From: Hymenochaete sp. R1
Taxonomy: Eukaryota; Basidiomycota; Agaricomycetes; Hymenochaetales; Hymenochaetaceae
Reading direction: 5' to 3'
DNA length: 29,308 nucleotides
Assembly (NCBI GenBank): GCA_019400425.1
Contig: JAFREE010000230.1
Coordinates: 1 to 29,308, forward strand
Below, piece by piece: positions 9,739-20,180 of this stretch; the first letter of the stretch is position 1; each line of letters starts with the position of its first letter. The notes below the pieces were generated by a model. It ran no database searches and had not been told where the DNA came from. It was given only the letters and a program-made list of their open reading frames with translations. The position numbers and the translations under genes were made by a program.

Positions 9739-10980
9739 TTGCACCATCACCATCAAACCCAAACGCGCGCCAGCCAGCAACTCTCGGCAGCGCGTTCAGA
9801 CATCCACAAGGGACTCCTCCCCACTGTGGCAACCTCAACTACAGTAGAAACCCTATGGGAAGAGTTGACGAAGAAGCACCTTGAGCATTTGGTGCATGGC
9901 GCAACTCCTTTCGAGGAGTCGGGCGCAACTCTTGCTATTGGTACGTATCCTATGTATGATGCACGATGGAATGAACCTGATGACACACTCAGATTGTCTG
10001 TTGGATAAGGAGATGCCAGAAATCAGACGCAATTGCTCCAGGTTCTTTGACCATGTCAAGACCGGACTTCCGTTCCCGGCCGTCACTGATATGCAAGCCA
10101 CTGCAGCGTCACTCGCCAAGATCGTGGAAGCTGGTGTCATCAATATCTACGACGATAGCTTCATGCGCTGGGAAGTCGACGTCGCAATTCAACAACTCTT
10201 GATGGAGCTCGAGACGTGCCGCTGCGCAGGTGTACTCATTCTCAAGGGACTCGCCTTTCGTGGTCCGCCCATTTTTCATCCCCACCTTTCGCATGCGCTC
10301 ATTAAAATCATCATACTGTTAAGAGATCCAAGACCATTTGTGCAGGAGTCAGCCGCGGCGCTAATGGGAGCACGCCTCGACATCGTGACGCAGCGCGAGC
10401 ATCAGTCAACTTGAATGTTGACGTTTTTATCCAAGACCTTGCAAGACGCGCAGTCGGGTTTGCGAGGGACCATTGTGGAGATATTGCATGGGCGATACAC
10501 AGGTTCGCCCACGGAGGGAGAACATTCGGAAACGGCTGACAACATCCCGAAGTTGAGGTCACGTCCTTTAATCCGGAAGATCATCATAACCTTCATACCG
10601 ACGCTTGCGCTCTATGACACGCAGACCTTCTCAGAATACTATCTGCACAAGTCCATGAGCCATTTATTGGAGCAGTTATCGAAGCCAGCTGAACGTTCAG
10701 CCGTGTATGTTGCTATTGGACATGTCGCAACATCTGTCGGGAGCGACATGAAGCAATTCCAGCAACCTATCATGGATGATATCAAGCAGGGATTGCAGAT
10801 GCGTGGGTGAGATACAATCAGCTCTTTTCCCTACAGACTAGTGCTGAAAACAGTTATAGGAAGAAGAACGCACCTTCCAAAGAACTTATGTTTCAGTGAG
10901 TTGGCATGCTCGCCAGTGCTGTCGGCCCTAATCTGACCAAGCTCCTTCATGATCAGCTCAAGCCAATGTTTGCCTGTGAC
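9739..10980 (+). pseudogene. truncated TOR kinase fragment (N-terminal HEAT region)
   Basis: The translated blocks match the N-terminal HEAT-repeat spiral of TOR, the PI3K-related kinase of nutrient signalling. They are: HLEHLVHGATPFEESGATLAI; then RFFDHVKTG...; CAGVLILKGLAF; LRDPRPFVQESAAALMGARL; FIPTLALYDTQTFSEYYLH; VAIGHVATSVGSDMKQF; and GMLASAVGPNLTKLLHDQL. Introns at 9941-9992 (GTACGT...CAG) and 10807-10859 (GTGAGA...TAG) rejoin homologous codons exactly, so this is a copied genomic segment and not a reverse-transcribed copy. In-frame TGA codons at 10412-10414 and 10897-10899 kill it; the second replaces the codon after FQ. A stretch normally found after the LHG motif is shortened or lost. 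The FAT, FRB and kinase domains are absent; recognisable homology ends near 10980. The parent gene is not in this window. Confidence 0.85.
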
Positions 10981-13383
10981 TTGTGGCATGGATTTCGAGA
11001 CAGACGAGAAAATCCAGCAGACGATTCGAGAGGAGTTCACGGGGCAGCTTTCGTTTTCCACCACGTCCGCACGTCGGTCATCCCCGTATTCCGCATCTTC
11101 TTTTCCCCCTCATCTTTATTTTATTTATTGCAAGAAGTGAATAGTGGATAACTGATATAGACCATCCAACAGTCGTGCAGAGTACAGACCGTGATCGACT
11201 ACGGTCGGCTAATCGTGGAACTTGATACGCCGAAGCGGCTGATTGAGAAAGAAGAACGGGTGTTTTGGGAATGTGTTCGGAGAAGGGAAAGGGGGGATTG
11301 CTGAGCTGCAGAGAGCTGCGGAGGCGGGAATGGTAGTAAATGACAGCGACTTGGAAGAAGGTAGGGCTAACTAAGGAAGCCAAAGGAGATGGTGAGGATG
11401 AAAGGATTATTTTTAGAATAATGGGAGTGGAAGGGGTGTTATCTTTCCATTTATGTTTTTAATCATCCATCTCCCTAGTTATAAAGTTACTGTATACTAC
11501 GAGATCCAGAACATCTAAAAGTGTCAGCCGCCTGTTCCGAAACTACTTTCTTGATGAACTTAGAGTCACACCCTCTTGTGGATCTTTTTATAATTATCTG
11601 TTTACGGTGTTCATTTATAATCTATACTTACTTTCAACTAGTTCTATCAACACACCACTGTACGGAGCATTCACAAGTAAGTCGAGATGCAAGAAAAGGA
11701 TGTCTTAGGTCTCTACAAAACTTTGGCCAAAGTAAATTAAACCATGATCATGTTCATGAATCATGATCAGGAGTAACAATTTTTTCGGCGATGATCGACA
11801 TGATCGGCGTGTGTTTAGTTTCGATCGAAATTAAATACAATTATTGGATAGTGCATCTGTATCTATCTCTCCTCGTTGATCTCATACGGAAAAATCATTC
11901 CGTATTTCGTTCTTCACTGTTCCCACATTGCATGAGTCATATATGTGTCCGGAGATGCACCTTCGGGAGAAGCACCGTAGCCGACCTAATGTAAACTGCT
12001 CATGATCATAGCCCACACCTCAGACCACAAGCCAATAATATTGTTTGCCCCGGGAAGAGAAACGGCTGATTCCAGTGAAACAATGTTTTTTCCGTGAACT
12101 CATCATTCCACCCTCAAAGTAGATCCTACAGTGCCTTGGCCTGGCAAAGCGTAATTATAAGCCAATTTATGTCCAACTGCACTTATCGTACTTTTAGTTG
12201 ACCGATAAAGAAGGACGACCGCTTCCCAGCACGGATCATCTTTCATTTGGAGTGAGCCAAGCTTCTGCTGTCTTGTTATGACAACAAGTTTGCACCCCAC
12301 CCCACTCCCCCCCCGGTGTCAAATGTACGCCAAACCTCGTTAAACTCATCGGAGAAAACAAGTTTTCGATCTTCGCCTTCATTATATGATGCTTTAGTAT
12401 AGAACACTTCAGGAGAGCCGGCATCGATTAAACCCAGCTGCCCATCTGGGGAATCTGTCCGGATGCCTTGTCGCCGAAGCTGAATCCGCCAAGAGTTCCC
12501 CGGTAAAGTGCGTAATAAGAGAGTACCACCGTTGTTGATCGTACACTTGAAGTGGAATCAGTCGTTCAGTCACATTAATAGATAGACTTTTATTTGTTAC
12601 CCACAACAGCGTGAGAAGACCTGCAGCCAGAACACGGTACCAAAGTTGTAAGAAAATAAAACATCAAATTGCTTCTAAGTCGGAGAAAATGGTCAGTGCG
12701 CACGAGACAATCCAAATTCATCAATCCTCGGCCAGTCAAGATGTTACCATCTTCGTCTATTTTTGTGTCTCCGTAGGTCTAGGTTTTGTGAATAATCTTC
12801 CGGCTCGACAAAATTCGGTTCGATTAGGCGCCCCATGAAGAGAGATCAGAGGAAAGCGAGAACTGTTGGACGAATGCTTTCGGCGTTGATCAGCACGAAT
12901 AGAATCGAACATGGGCGCACGTCAAAGGGGGCAGACCTTGCCAGAAATCGAAGAAGCTATTGCCCGATATGGTCAGTCCTTGCGGTTGACGCTGGAGTAT
13001 TTGGATCCGTGCTGTTGTAGCTCAGTGGATGGCGTGCTGAGGAGCTGGCTCTCTACGGGGAGCTGTAGCCAACGGAAATGGTACAAGGTGACAGGGGTTG
13101 GCTGCGGGGGAGTCCTCCGCTTGCTTCCGTGGTCAGATCGCAGTGATCGGCGTGCAGTTAATCTTGATAAGGCTACTAGGTCACGTGTTTGTGCGAAGTA
13201 AAAACCAAACGTGCCGCAGTTACATATTCGATCGAAACTAAGTCCGCAGCACGATCCCTCTTCTTTGTCAATTACTACCACCAACGTCGTCGAGCCAGCC
13301 CTCCCACTTCAAAAAACATCTAAGTAAGCCCTAACTTGCAGTGACTCTGAGCAGCCCTGACCACCATCGCGCTTAGTATCGAA
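10981..13383. other. gene-poor stretch
   Basis: No protein or RNA gene was recognised in about 2.4 kb. Short ORFs exist on both strands but have no intron logic, domains or consistent coding look. There is a cluster of GATC-containing palindromes between about 11743 and 12008, including CATGATCATG at 11743-11752. A CACGTG site at 13182-13187 lies about 200 bases upstream of the RING-H2 start codon and may belong to its promoter. A tRNA-like D-arm string (GTAGCTCAGTGG near 13016) has no matching anticodon or T arm. Confidence 0.5.
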
Positions 13384-14042
13384 ATGGATTTTGTTCTTAC
13401 CATGACCCTCCTTTTGTTAGTGGGTTGTGCGTGTATAATGGGTGTATTATTCGTGTACCTTTGGCACACAACACCTCCACCACCCTCAAACAACAACGAC
13501 AGGCCAGAAACTCCGGTGAACGAGATAAACCAGCGAGGAGATTACGACAGTGCACCTGCAATCGACTCAGGGTCCAGTGATGAAGAAGAGGACTCCGTGC
13601 CGTCTATCTGCTCGATATGTTGGGAAAATGTTCAGAAAAATGATAAAAAAATTCTTCGCTGTAAACATGTATTCCACAGGACGTAAGTCGTTGCTTTTTC
13701 AGGTCTCTGTGGGTAAGCTTAATTCTGTAGGTGCATCGAGGAATGGTACAAGAAAGGGATTCCACCTGCCAATCGAGCTTGCCCCTACTGTCGTAAAGGC
13801 CTTTCGAACGACTCTCCAGGTAACATTATCTCTCATTATTTAATTTTCTACCATCGGTTGCTAAAATCTACCATAGTTTGAAAGGTTCGAATTGCAAATC
13901 GGTAGTCTACAACGCTTGATTAACTTAATTGTCTGTTCTTCGAATTACAGTAGTAGTCAAAGAACCGGTTCCGGCTGAATACCCCACATCCCACTTGTTC
14001 CATCTCCTCTCCTCTATGCTCCCTTTGTTCCAAATGGTTTGA
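13384..14042 (+). CDS. membrane-anchored RING-H2 finger protein (probable E3 ubiquitin ligase)
   Basis: Three exons (13384-13682, 13731-13819, 13951-14042) give 159 residues; introns are 48 and 131 bases with GT...AG ends and keep the frame. Residues about 4-27 form one hydrophobic membrane segment at the very N-terminus. A Pro/Asn-rich and acidic linker follows (residues 30-72, with DSGSSDEEED). The RING-H2 zinc ligands are Cys76, Cys79, Cys93, His95, His98, Cys101, Cys117 and Cys120, split by intron 1 just before Cys101 (HRT then CIEEWY). The C-terminus ends PVPAEY... and LLSSMLPLFQMV. This architecture is that of small membrane E3 ligases that pair with an E2 at a membrane and ubiquitinate membrane or membrane-near substrates. 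The substrate is unknown. The start is the first ATG before the membrane segment. The ligand set is complete, so it is probably active. Confidence 0.82.
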
Positions 14043-14787
14043 GACAAAACAAAACCTCCTTTTCTTGACATAGTTGGATCCCGAGCCAGTAGTTCAGCGC
14101 GTAACGGAGCCCATCAGGCTCCTTGGTTCATGTAACGAATGTATGCTTGTGTGGGGGGGTCCGAAGTCAGACCAACTGGTCATTGAAATTCGACATTAGA
14201 TGGAAAGTCAGTGGATAGTGTGAATAATCATGGGATGCACGAAATGATGTCACTCACAAGTCGTCCTCGCACTTTTCACAGTAGGCTGCGCATTGTTCGT
14301 AAGCTTCACAAACTTTTTTGTGCACGAACGACAAAGCAAGCAAACCCAGAAAAGGATGCTGCCACACAGCATTCCCGGTCTTCATCAATGCGTAGCTGAG
14401 TCTCGCCCCATCCCCTTTCTCTTCGTCGTCACCACTCCCTTCTTTACTAGTGCTCTAATCTCTCTCTTTTCCTCTCCTTACGTCTCTGTAAATACAAGGA
14501 CTTCGACAGTTAGCTCTCTAAGCCCAATCAAACATTGCATATGCTCACTCTTCTTTGGTTTCCAGTTCCCCCACTCGTTCGATTAACCCCGGCTTTGCTT
14601 TCCATTACTCCTATTCCTTCTGTCTTCAAGTATCACTCAAACCTTCAAGGTCTGGTTCTCTTTTCATATTCCAAACTTCATATATTTATTTGCACCGTTC
14701 GTTAGTCTACAATTCTTCACTGCCCGTGAGCTTTGCAAAATCTTCCCATATACGAAATCGACACTCACCTCCAGACGTAAACAGACC
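14043..14787. other. intergenic region with pyrimidine-rich leader
   Basis: No gene was recognised. From about 14400 to 14700 the plus strand is rich in C and T, as is common just upstream of fungal transcription starts, and this fits a promoter and 5' leader for the gene starting at 14788. The short ORFs here are probably leader sequence. Confidence 0.4.
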
Positions 14788-15152
14788 ATGTCGACACCTC
14801 GTCTTCAATTTCAACACACGTCTGTCCGAACGCAACCGGGCTGGGTGAATGTCAGTTTTCCGGCAGAGATGACGGAATATCAGCGTCACGTGATGCTGGA
14901 ACAGGACGAGGCGCAGAGGATTGGTGGGCCTCTTATACACACTTATGTTAAATGTCTGTATTAATTACTTTTCAAGAAAATCGAAAGTCCAAGGCACGCA
15001 AAGCGTGCGAAAAGGTTATCCGCGGCGTAGAACGGATGTTTGTGAAGTCAAAAAACAAAACCAAAAACGCGATAGACTTGATCCGGGGACGTGCAGGACA
15101 TGGAGATCGAGTGAGCCAAGGAGATCGAGAGGGCTTCACGATCGAAGACTAA
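14788..15152 (+). CDS. small basic helical protein of unknown function
   Basis: Two exons (14788-14923 and 14977-15152) joined by a 53-base intron (GTGGGC...CAAG) give 103 residues. The N-terminus is MSTPRLQFQHTSVRTQPGWV, then a charged, probably helical stretch (AEMTEYQRHVMLEQDEAQRIENRK across the splice, rewritten here only in part) and a Lys/Arg-rich segment (KSKARKACEKVIRG and FVKSKNKTKN). It ends in an acidic-tailed polar segment (REGFTIED). No signal peptide, membrane segment or known domain is visible. The splice restores one continuous frame and both exons read as ordinary protein, which is the main support. The donor GTGGGC is weaker than average. It could be a lineage-specific gene; I do not assign a function. 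Confidence 0.6.
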
Positions 15153-16156
15153 AGATAAAACGATCGTGTTTGCCTTGTAAATAGCGCCTGCCCGCCTTGA
15201 TGTCTTTCAACATCCCACTGTAAACCTTTGTTGTCCGCTCTCATGTACTCCAAACAATGTTGGTGTAAAAGCGAAATTTCCATGTACTTTACAGTGCGCA
15301 TCAGCAGTTTCTATTCTGCATGGCGATTCTGTCAGCCAGATTCGATCCCCCCCTAGAAAACTCGCATGTTGCATGGAGTCTGCATCGATAACAAAGCGGT
15401 CCTACTTGGGTATGATGACATTGAATTCTCACCCAATCTGTGGAGAAATCGTCAAAAAAAGGTTCTACTTTGGATGAGAATAACCTCTTACCTTTTTTCT
15501 TAGCTACTTCCATCGCGTTTCGATTCAATTCTTTCTTGACCCGATCACCTTCATCGAACAGTGTCCAGAAGGTACCCCCAGCAACCTTCATTGTGGCATA
15601 TTCTTGCTAACAATTTCAATCGTTCCTGCGGATTGGGAATACGTTCCAGCAGTCTGGGTCCTTTTGAGGGAGTACCGTGCAATATCCCAGCGAAGCCTCA
15701 AGAAGCTTTGCCACGGTCGTCGATCAATTCTCAAGTATTTACAACGAGAGGGTTGCGACAGAACCGTTCAGTCAAGTACGTTAATATAGTCAAAGTATAT
15801 GACGCACCTTTGACCATCAACGGAATAACTTTGACCTTGTTACTGATGTATGTAGCCGTCTCTTCCACCATTTTATGCAACACAACGACGGCTTGCCCTT
15901 CAAGCCGAACCCAGCGAAGCCTACTAATTCTGTGTAGAGGGCCCTTTCTTTCCCTGTTGTCCTCTGTCAAGTTTTATCGCGAATCGTGACTGAACGGTTA
16001 TCCTACCATTTTCCCTTCCGACCACCAGTCTTTCTTCTGCAAAAAGGTACGTCTTCTCTGTCATGAGCTTTCCTTGCCGATACGCCATTTCTATCTCCCA
16101 TTGGCCACTACATCCTTTCGATCACTCACAACATTTCATCGGTTTCGTCAGATTCA
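15153..16156. other. intergenic region with possible minus-strand relic and PPxY gene leader
   Basis: The minus strand has coding-like pieces: 15970-15731 (LHKMVEETATYISNKVKVIP) with a donor GTGCGT, and 15591-15301 (GGTFWTLFDEGDRVKKELNR, then KKKG with a GTAAGA donor and a CACAG acceptor 54 bases on). The middle cannot be joined without stops, so this may be a decayed gene of unknown family. The 13-mer AGGCTTCGCTGGG occurs twice in it on the minus strand (near 15690 and 15910). Near 16047-16151 a GTACGT...TCAG segment may be an intron in the 5' leader of the gene starting at 16157. Confidence 0.3.
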
Positions 16157-16703
16157 ATGAGTAACCAGTGGTATTATAATTTCGGAAGCAACAACCGCTC
16201 TAGATCTGGATCCATGGAGGTTTTGCACTCGGAACACGCTGGATCTGAAGAGTCTCTTGCACAGGCAGAGGAAGAAGGCGAGCCTCATCCATTTTCGTCA
16301 AATCTTGACGTGGGAGAGATTCGCGATCCAGTTCCTCCATACACAACACACGACGAAAATCCCGCCCCGCCATTTGAAAGCAACAACGGCGGCGACGAGA
16401 ACCCGCGTGAGGCACCAGCTCTGGCAAATGTATGTCACTTCGCATGTTCGATCTATTCCGGACTTAGCATTGACCGATGCAAAGACCCTGCCCCCAGCCT
16501 ATTCGATGAGTGGCCATGAGTACGACGGACATGCTAGTCAAGAGGGAGTAACACACGAACAGGGTGCCGAACAGGGTGTCGAGGGTGTCGAAAGTAACGA
16601 AGCCAGAGGCGCGAACGCTGCTACATCTGTTGCGGAAGTGGGATCGCACCGAAGAATCCGTCGTTTTTTCCGCAGGCTCGTCAGCGCAGTCCGTCGCGTT
16701 TGA
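16157..16703 (+). CDS. acidic PPxY-motif protein with arginine-rich C-terminal helix
   Basis: Exons 16157-16429 and 16485-16703 flank a 55-base phase-0 intron (GTATGT...TTGAC...AAAG) and give 163 residues. The protein is hydrophilic and low in complexity: an N-terminal SNNRSRSGS stretch, Glu-rich AQAEEEGEPH, a PPY at residues 60-62, a PPAY motif at 94-97 matching the PPxY consensus bound by WW domains, then Gly/Glu repeats (EQGAEQGVEGVES). The last 17 residues (RRIRRFFRRLVSAVRRV) hold eight Arg with hydrophobic residues spaced as in an amphipathic helix. PPxY motifs recruit NEDD4/Rsp5-type ligases; the tail could bind membrane or nucleic acid. Both functions are inference. The acceptor is chosen because it alone keeps the frame open. 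No homologous family was recognised. A possible leader intron precedes the ATG. Confidence 0.68.
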
Positions 16704-17643
16704 ATTGTAACCCTTAGTGCGCGAGAGCTTCTTCAATGACGATCGAATGCAATGTCATTGATTAAATCATTTTAGCCGGATCGAGATCAAACCACCCGCG
16801 GATGCCTTGAAAGAGGATGAACTAATTGTCGAGATTATCTTGTTTTGCTAGTATACAATGTTATCCTGTTGTACTCTTTACATGTACTGCCGAGCGACCT
16901 GCAAACTATGAAATGCTGTTAGAAAGCCATCCAACCAAAAGGGCAAGACCTACAAACACTTTTATTCTCCGAAGACATGCCTCACCCTCGTACCGCACAT
17001 ATCATCGTCACCATACTATGTGTCCTGTGCCCACATTCCATCTTCGGTCTGAGCCATCCTTTTGCTCACAAAACAGACGGCGCACGAATTCTGCTTTGGT
17101 ACGCGTTTATATACTGTCGGGGAGGTTGTTAAGTTTGCTCTCTGCTCCGAGTTTGAGACAACGACTTACAAGTTGACTCTTATCTTGTGTACCTAAGACA
17201 AATTGTGACGGCGGCAGTCAATCTATATAAGTGCATTGAAACAGTTTAGCAAAGTACGAGCAAACGTTTAAATTTGCTCAGGAAATCGTGTTACAGGCGA
17301 AGTTGAGCTTGCTTAGACCTGCAGACGGAGCTTTGACATCGAACATCCGATTTTCTTGGCGGGTACACCGTTGGGAATGCTGCCTACACTAGAAGAAGAG
17401 GATGAGTGTACCGTACGGGAAAGCAAGTGTTGTGGTTGTAAGAAACGGGAGCGCTAATGATTGTCGATTAGAGCCGAAGAATGATTGTCGATTAGAACCG
17501 AAGACGCGACCTGTTGCATTCACGAAATGCTGAACACGCTGAAAAACTACAATTAATTCCAATTCCAGCTATTGATACAGCGTATATTCGGAAAAAGACC
17601 TTGACAGGAGAAACTTGTGTCACGGGGGTAGTTTTTTTTTGCA
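16704..17643. other. no gene seen
   Basis: Presumed 3' end of the PPxY gene and intergenic DNA. The 116-codon plus ORF at 16826-17176 shows no domain or intron logic. A 24-bp tandem repeat lies at 17456-17503, and a T-rich run of nine or so bases is near 17631. Confidence 0.45.
17456..17503 (+). repeat. 24-bp tandem duplication
   Basis: Two adjacent 24-base units (17456-17479 and 17480-17503) differ at a single base. The unit begins AATGATTGTCGATTAGA and ends CCGAAG. It lies in non-coding DNA and is probably a slippage or small duplication event. Confidence 0.92.
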
Positions 17644-18527
17644 TTATGGTTTTAATTCAGGAGACTCACAACAATCACATATTTCCTTCGACGACAGCTC
17701 GTATATATAATTCCGATTGATTTCTCGTGCTTTCTTGTTCGGCTCATTGACAATCCACTGACTGGCCCAATTCTCAGACTGCGGAGGAGTGTCAGTGAGA
17801 GATCCGCTGGCACAAAAGCACACTCGCATTATGCCCTCTTCGAAAGAAAATACGAAATGATACGAAATGAAGTCAAAAGGCTGCGCAATTATCTCTTTTA
17901 CGCCATCTTCTTCCCATCGTGCCACATTTCGAAGGGAATGACTTGCATAGTATCTTAGAACGGATCGAATGTGACAAAGCAATAAACATACTCAAACTTA
18001 CTTGTTGGCTCGCAGAAAATGTACGATGGCTCGTTTAGTTTTGCTCGAATTACCGCGCCTCTTCCCTCCCCGTCCACTTTTAGATCAAGCAACTATTGAG
18101 CGATCAGCTTCACGTAATGCAGCGTATACAGACGAAGAAACCTCACGAACGACGCGACTTCATAGGGTGATCAGAAGCATAGCCTGGCTTTGATCTCTGC
18201 AGTGCAAGGACACGCTCGCTGCACGTCTGTATAAACCTCGGTTTCACTTTCATCACTCGACACAGTCCGCGTCGACTTCAGATCTTTCACAAATACCGCA
18301 GTCTCGTATTCGCCAATGTGAAAAGGTGTTTGCGTAGCCGAGGCGCCAACACGGAATGGAACCTCAATCCCCGCGAGAAGTTCGGCGTCCGAAATGACCC
18401 TTACCGGTTGGTCCCTTTGCCGTTGGGAAATTGCTCGGCAATAAGCTCCACATCTCATGTCTTTCTTTTGTAGAAAATCCACGAGAACCTTCGTGTGCAC
18501 TGTTTCTTGGAGGCAGTCCCTTGCCAT
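17644..18527 (-). other. coding-like minus-strand ORFs, unresolved
   Basis: Two minus-strand frames look partly coding. One starts at ATG 18527 (MARDCLQETVHTKVLVDFLQ, later FHIGEYETAVFVKDL) and stops at about 18171. The other runs from 17982 to 17644 (RWEEDGVKEIIAQPFDFIS, later ENWASQWIVNEPNKK). They could be exons of one gene with introns between, or a relic. I do not recognise a family and could not build a clean gene model. Confidence 0.25.
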
Positions 18528-20180
18528 TAGCTGTGGCCAGATTCGGTTTGCTATAAGTCATAACTCAGCAACTACATCGAACAATATTGTTTGTAGTGCG
18601 AAACATCGGTGGCGTACCCTTGACATGCTGCCTCACAAATACAATCCGACAACAATAATTTAGTGGCCCCCATGACCCTTTGCGTTGTGATACCCGGTTT
18701 CAAATACCAGCCTCTGTGGTCCCGTAAGATTATCAAGGTCGTAGAGCAGTCGTCCGATTATCTGCTGAAGAAAGAACGTGGATGTTTCAGAACAGGCACC
18801 ATCCGGGCGACGGTCTTGGAATTTTGGAAGAAGGTGGTTGATTTTTCGTAGATATCTTTGTCCTGGGGAGACCTATTTGGCCTTCTGACACTCGACGCTC
18901 GCCAAAGGATTGTCGAATAAGAAAGGGCATGCATTTCCAATGCAGAGATCTGGGGGTCGGAGTCATTGCAGGTATTGCAGGTTTGACGCTTTGAAACCTT
19001 TCGTAGAATGACTATTCTGGGCTGGACTGGGGAGATTGATGCATGGGCCGAATCCAATACATGACACAACTGACTGTTGGGGGATATCGGTCGTCGAAAG
19101 TATCGGAAGCCTGACCAGATACATGAGACGAGGAAACTGCTCTTTACGGACAGATCGAGCGTGTAAGGAAGGGTCAGACAACAACATCGATAGGGTTGGA
19201 CGCCGTTCCAAGCTTCCCCCAGAGACTTTAAGTCACAGACGATGTCGTACATTGGCCCACAGTGCATCGTGAGACTGATTGTTCCACTGCTTTAAAGATA
19301 CAATGGGAGGTGAGTACTGAAGGAGCGCAGGATTGCGGTATCACAAGACGCACTGCTAGATGGACCACTGCCGCAGGGAAGGCCTCGTCCTCGATCTCCG
19401 TCCTCCATTCGCAAACAAACAAACTTCTGCATGACTTCCTAGCGAAGAACGAAGGAACACTTGACGAAGACAGTGATGTGGTGTGGGTTCAAAATAGGCA
19501 TATCTGCATGTGCATGTACAGTGCTAGGGGCGGTCAAAGTTGTGGGAACCACTACCAGAACCACCTCAAGACGCGCGCACACTTCGAATTCCTTTTTGGT
19601 TGAGCGCGTCGCATGTGACGGGTTGTTGACGGGTTGTTTTGTTTCTAGTTCGTCGAATCGTGCTCATTGTGATCTTGCCAGCTTCAATATTCGAGGGGTC
19701 AGCTACTTATAGTGCCTGTGTGATATCGCACACGATCCTCAAGTTGCCGACCGAACGAAGGTACCGTTCACGCCTTCTTCTTTTTCTACTCCATTCTTAC
19801 GTGCATATTCGCATCGGGGTTACCCAGTGTTTGTTGACCGCTTTGGTTCCAGGCCCGCACGAGTTGTCTGGTGATGACCGCCAAAGACGTCGAAGTTAGA
19901 CGTGGACGAGATCATGCTTTACAAGGAAGGCATTGTAGTTAACACGCCCTTGTATCCCGCTGGTGAGTATCGAGCTCAATGTATAGCACTCGGAATTGCT
20001 CAGACTACTTTCTCGGCATGGTGTTCCCACACGACCGTGATGCTTGCCGGCTCACAATACTCATCTTCTGTTTCGTGCCGGGTATCTGTAAGACCCAATG
20101 GCTTAAATCCAATGGCTTGAATGTCTCGCTCTCCGACGTCGTACAGAGAAGTTACCTCGGGAACTGGATCAGTTGCATTC
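18528..20180. other. gene-poor or decayed stretch
   Basis: Several short ORFs occur on both strands without a consistent model. Pieces that look like former exons include 18730-18851 (VVEQSSDYLLKKERGCF), 19380-19470 (TNKLLHDFLAKNEGTLDED) and 19905-19960 (DEIMLYKEGIVVNTPLYPAG, followed by a GTGAGT donor). No family was recognised and no frame joins them, so this may be eroded coding DNA. Confidence 0.3.

Noticed and set aside
13010..13085. tRNA-like string GTAGCTCAGTGGATGG
   Set aside because: It resembles a D arm, but no acceptor stem, anticodon arm or T arm with GGTTCGAAT-like loop can be built around it.
12911..13201. ORF starting MGARQRGQTLPEIEEAIARYG as a transposase helix-turn-helix start
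   Set aside because: The first 21 residues are suggestive but the rest does not continue any Tc1/mariner pattern and is Cys/Ser-rich in a way that looks like chance.
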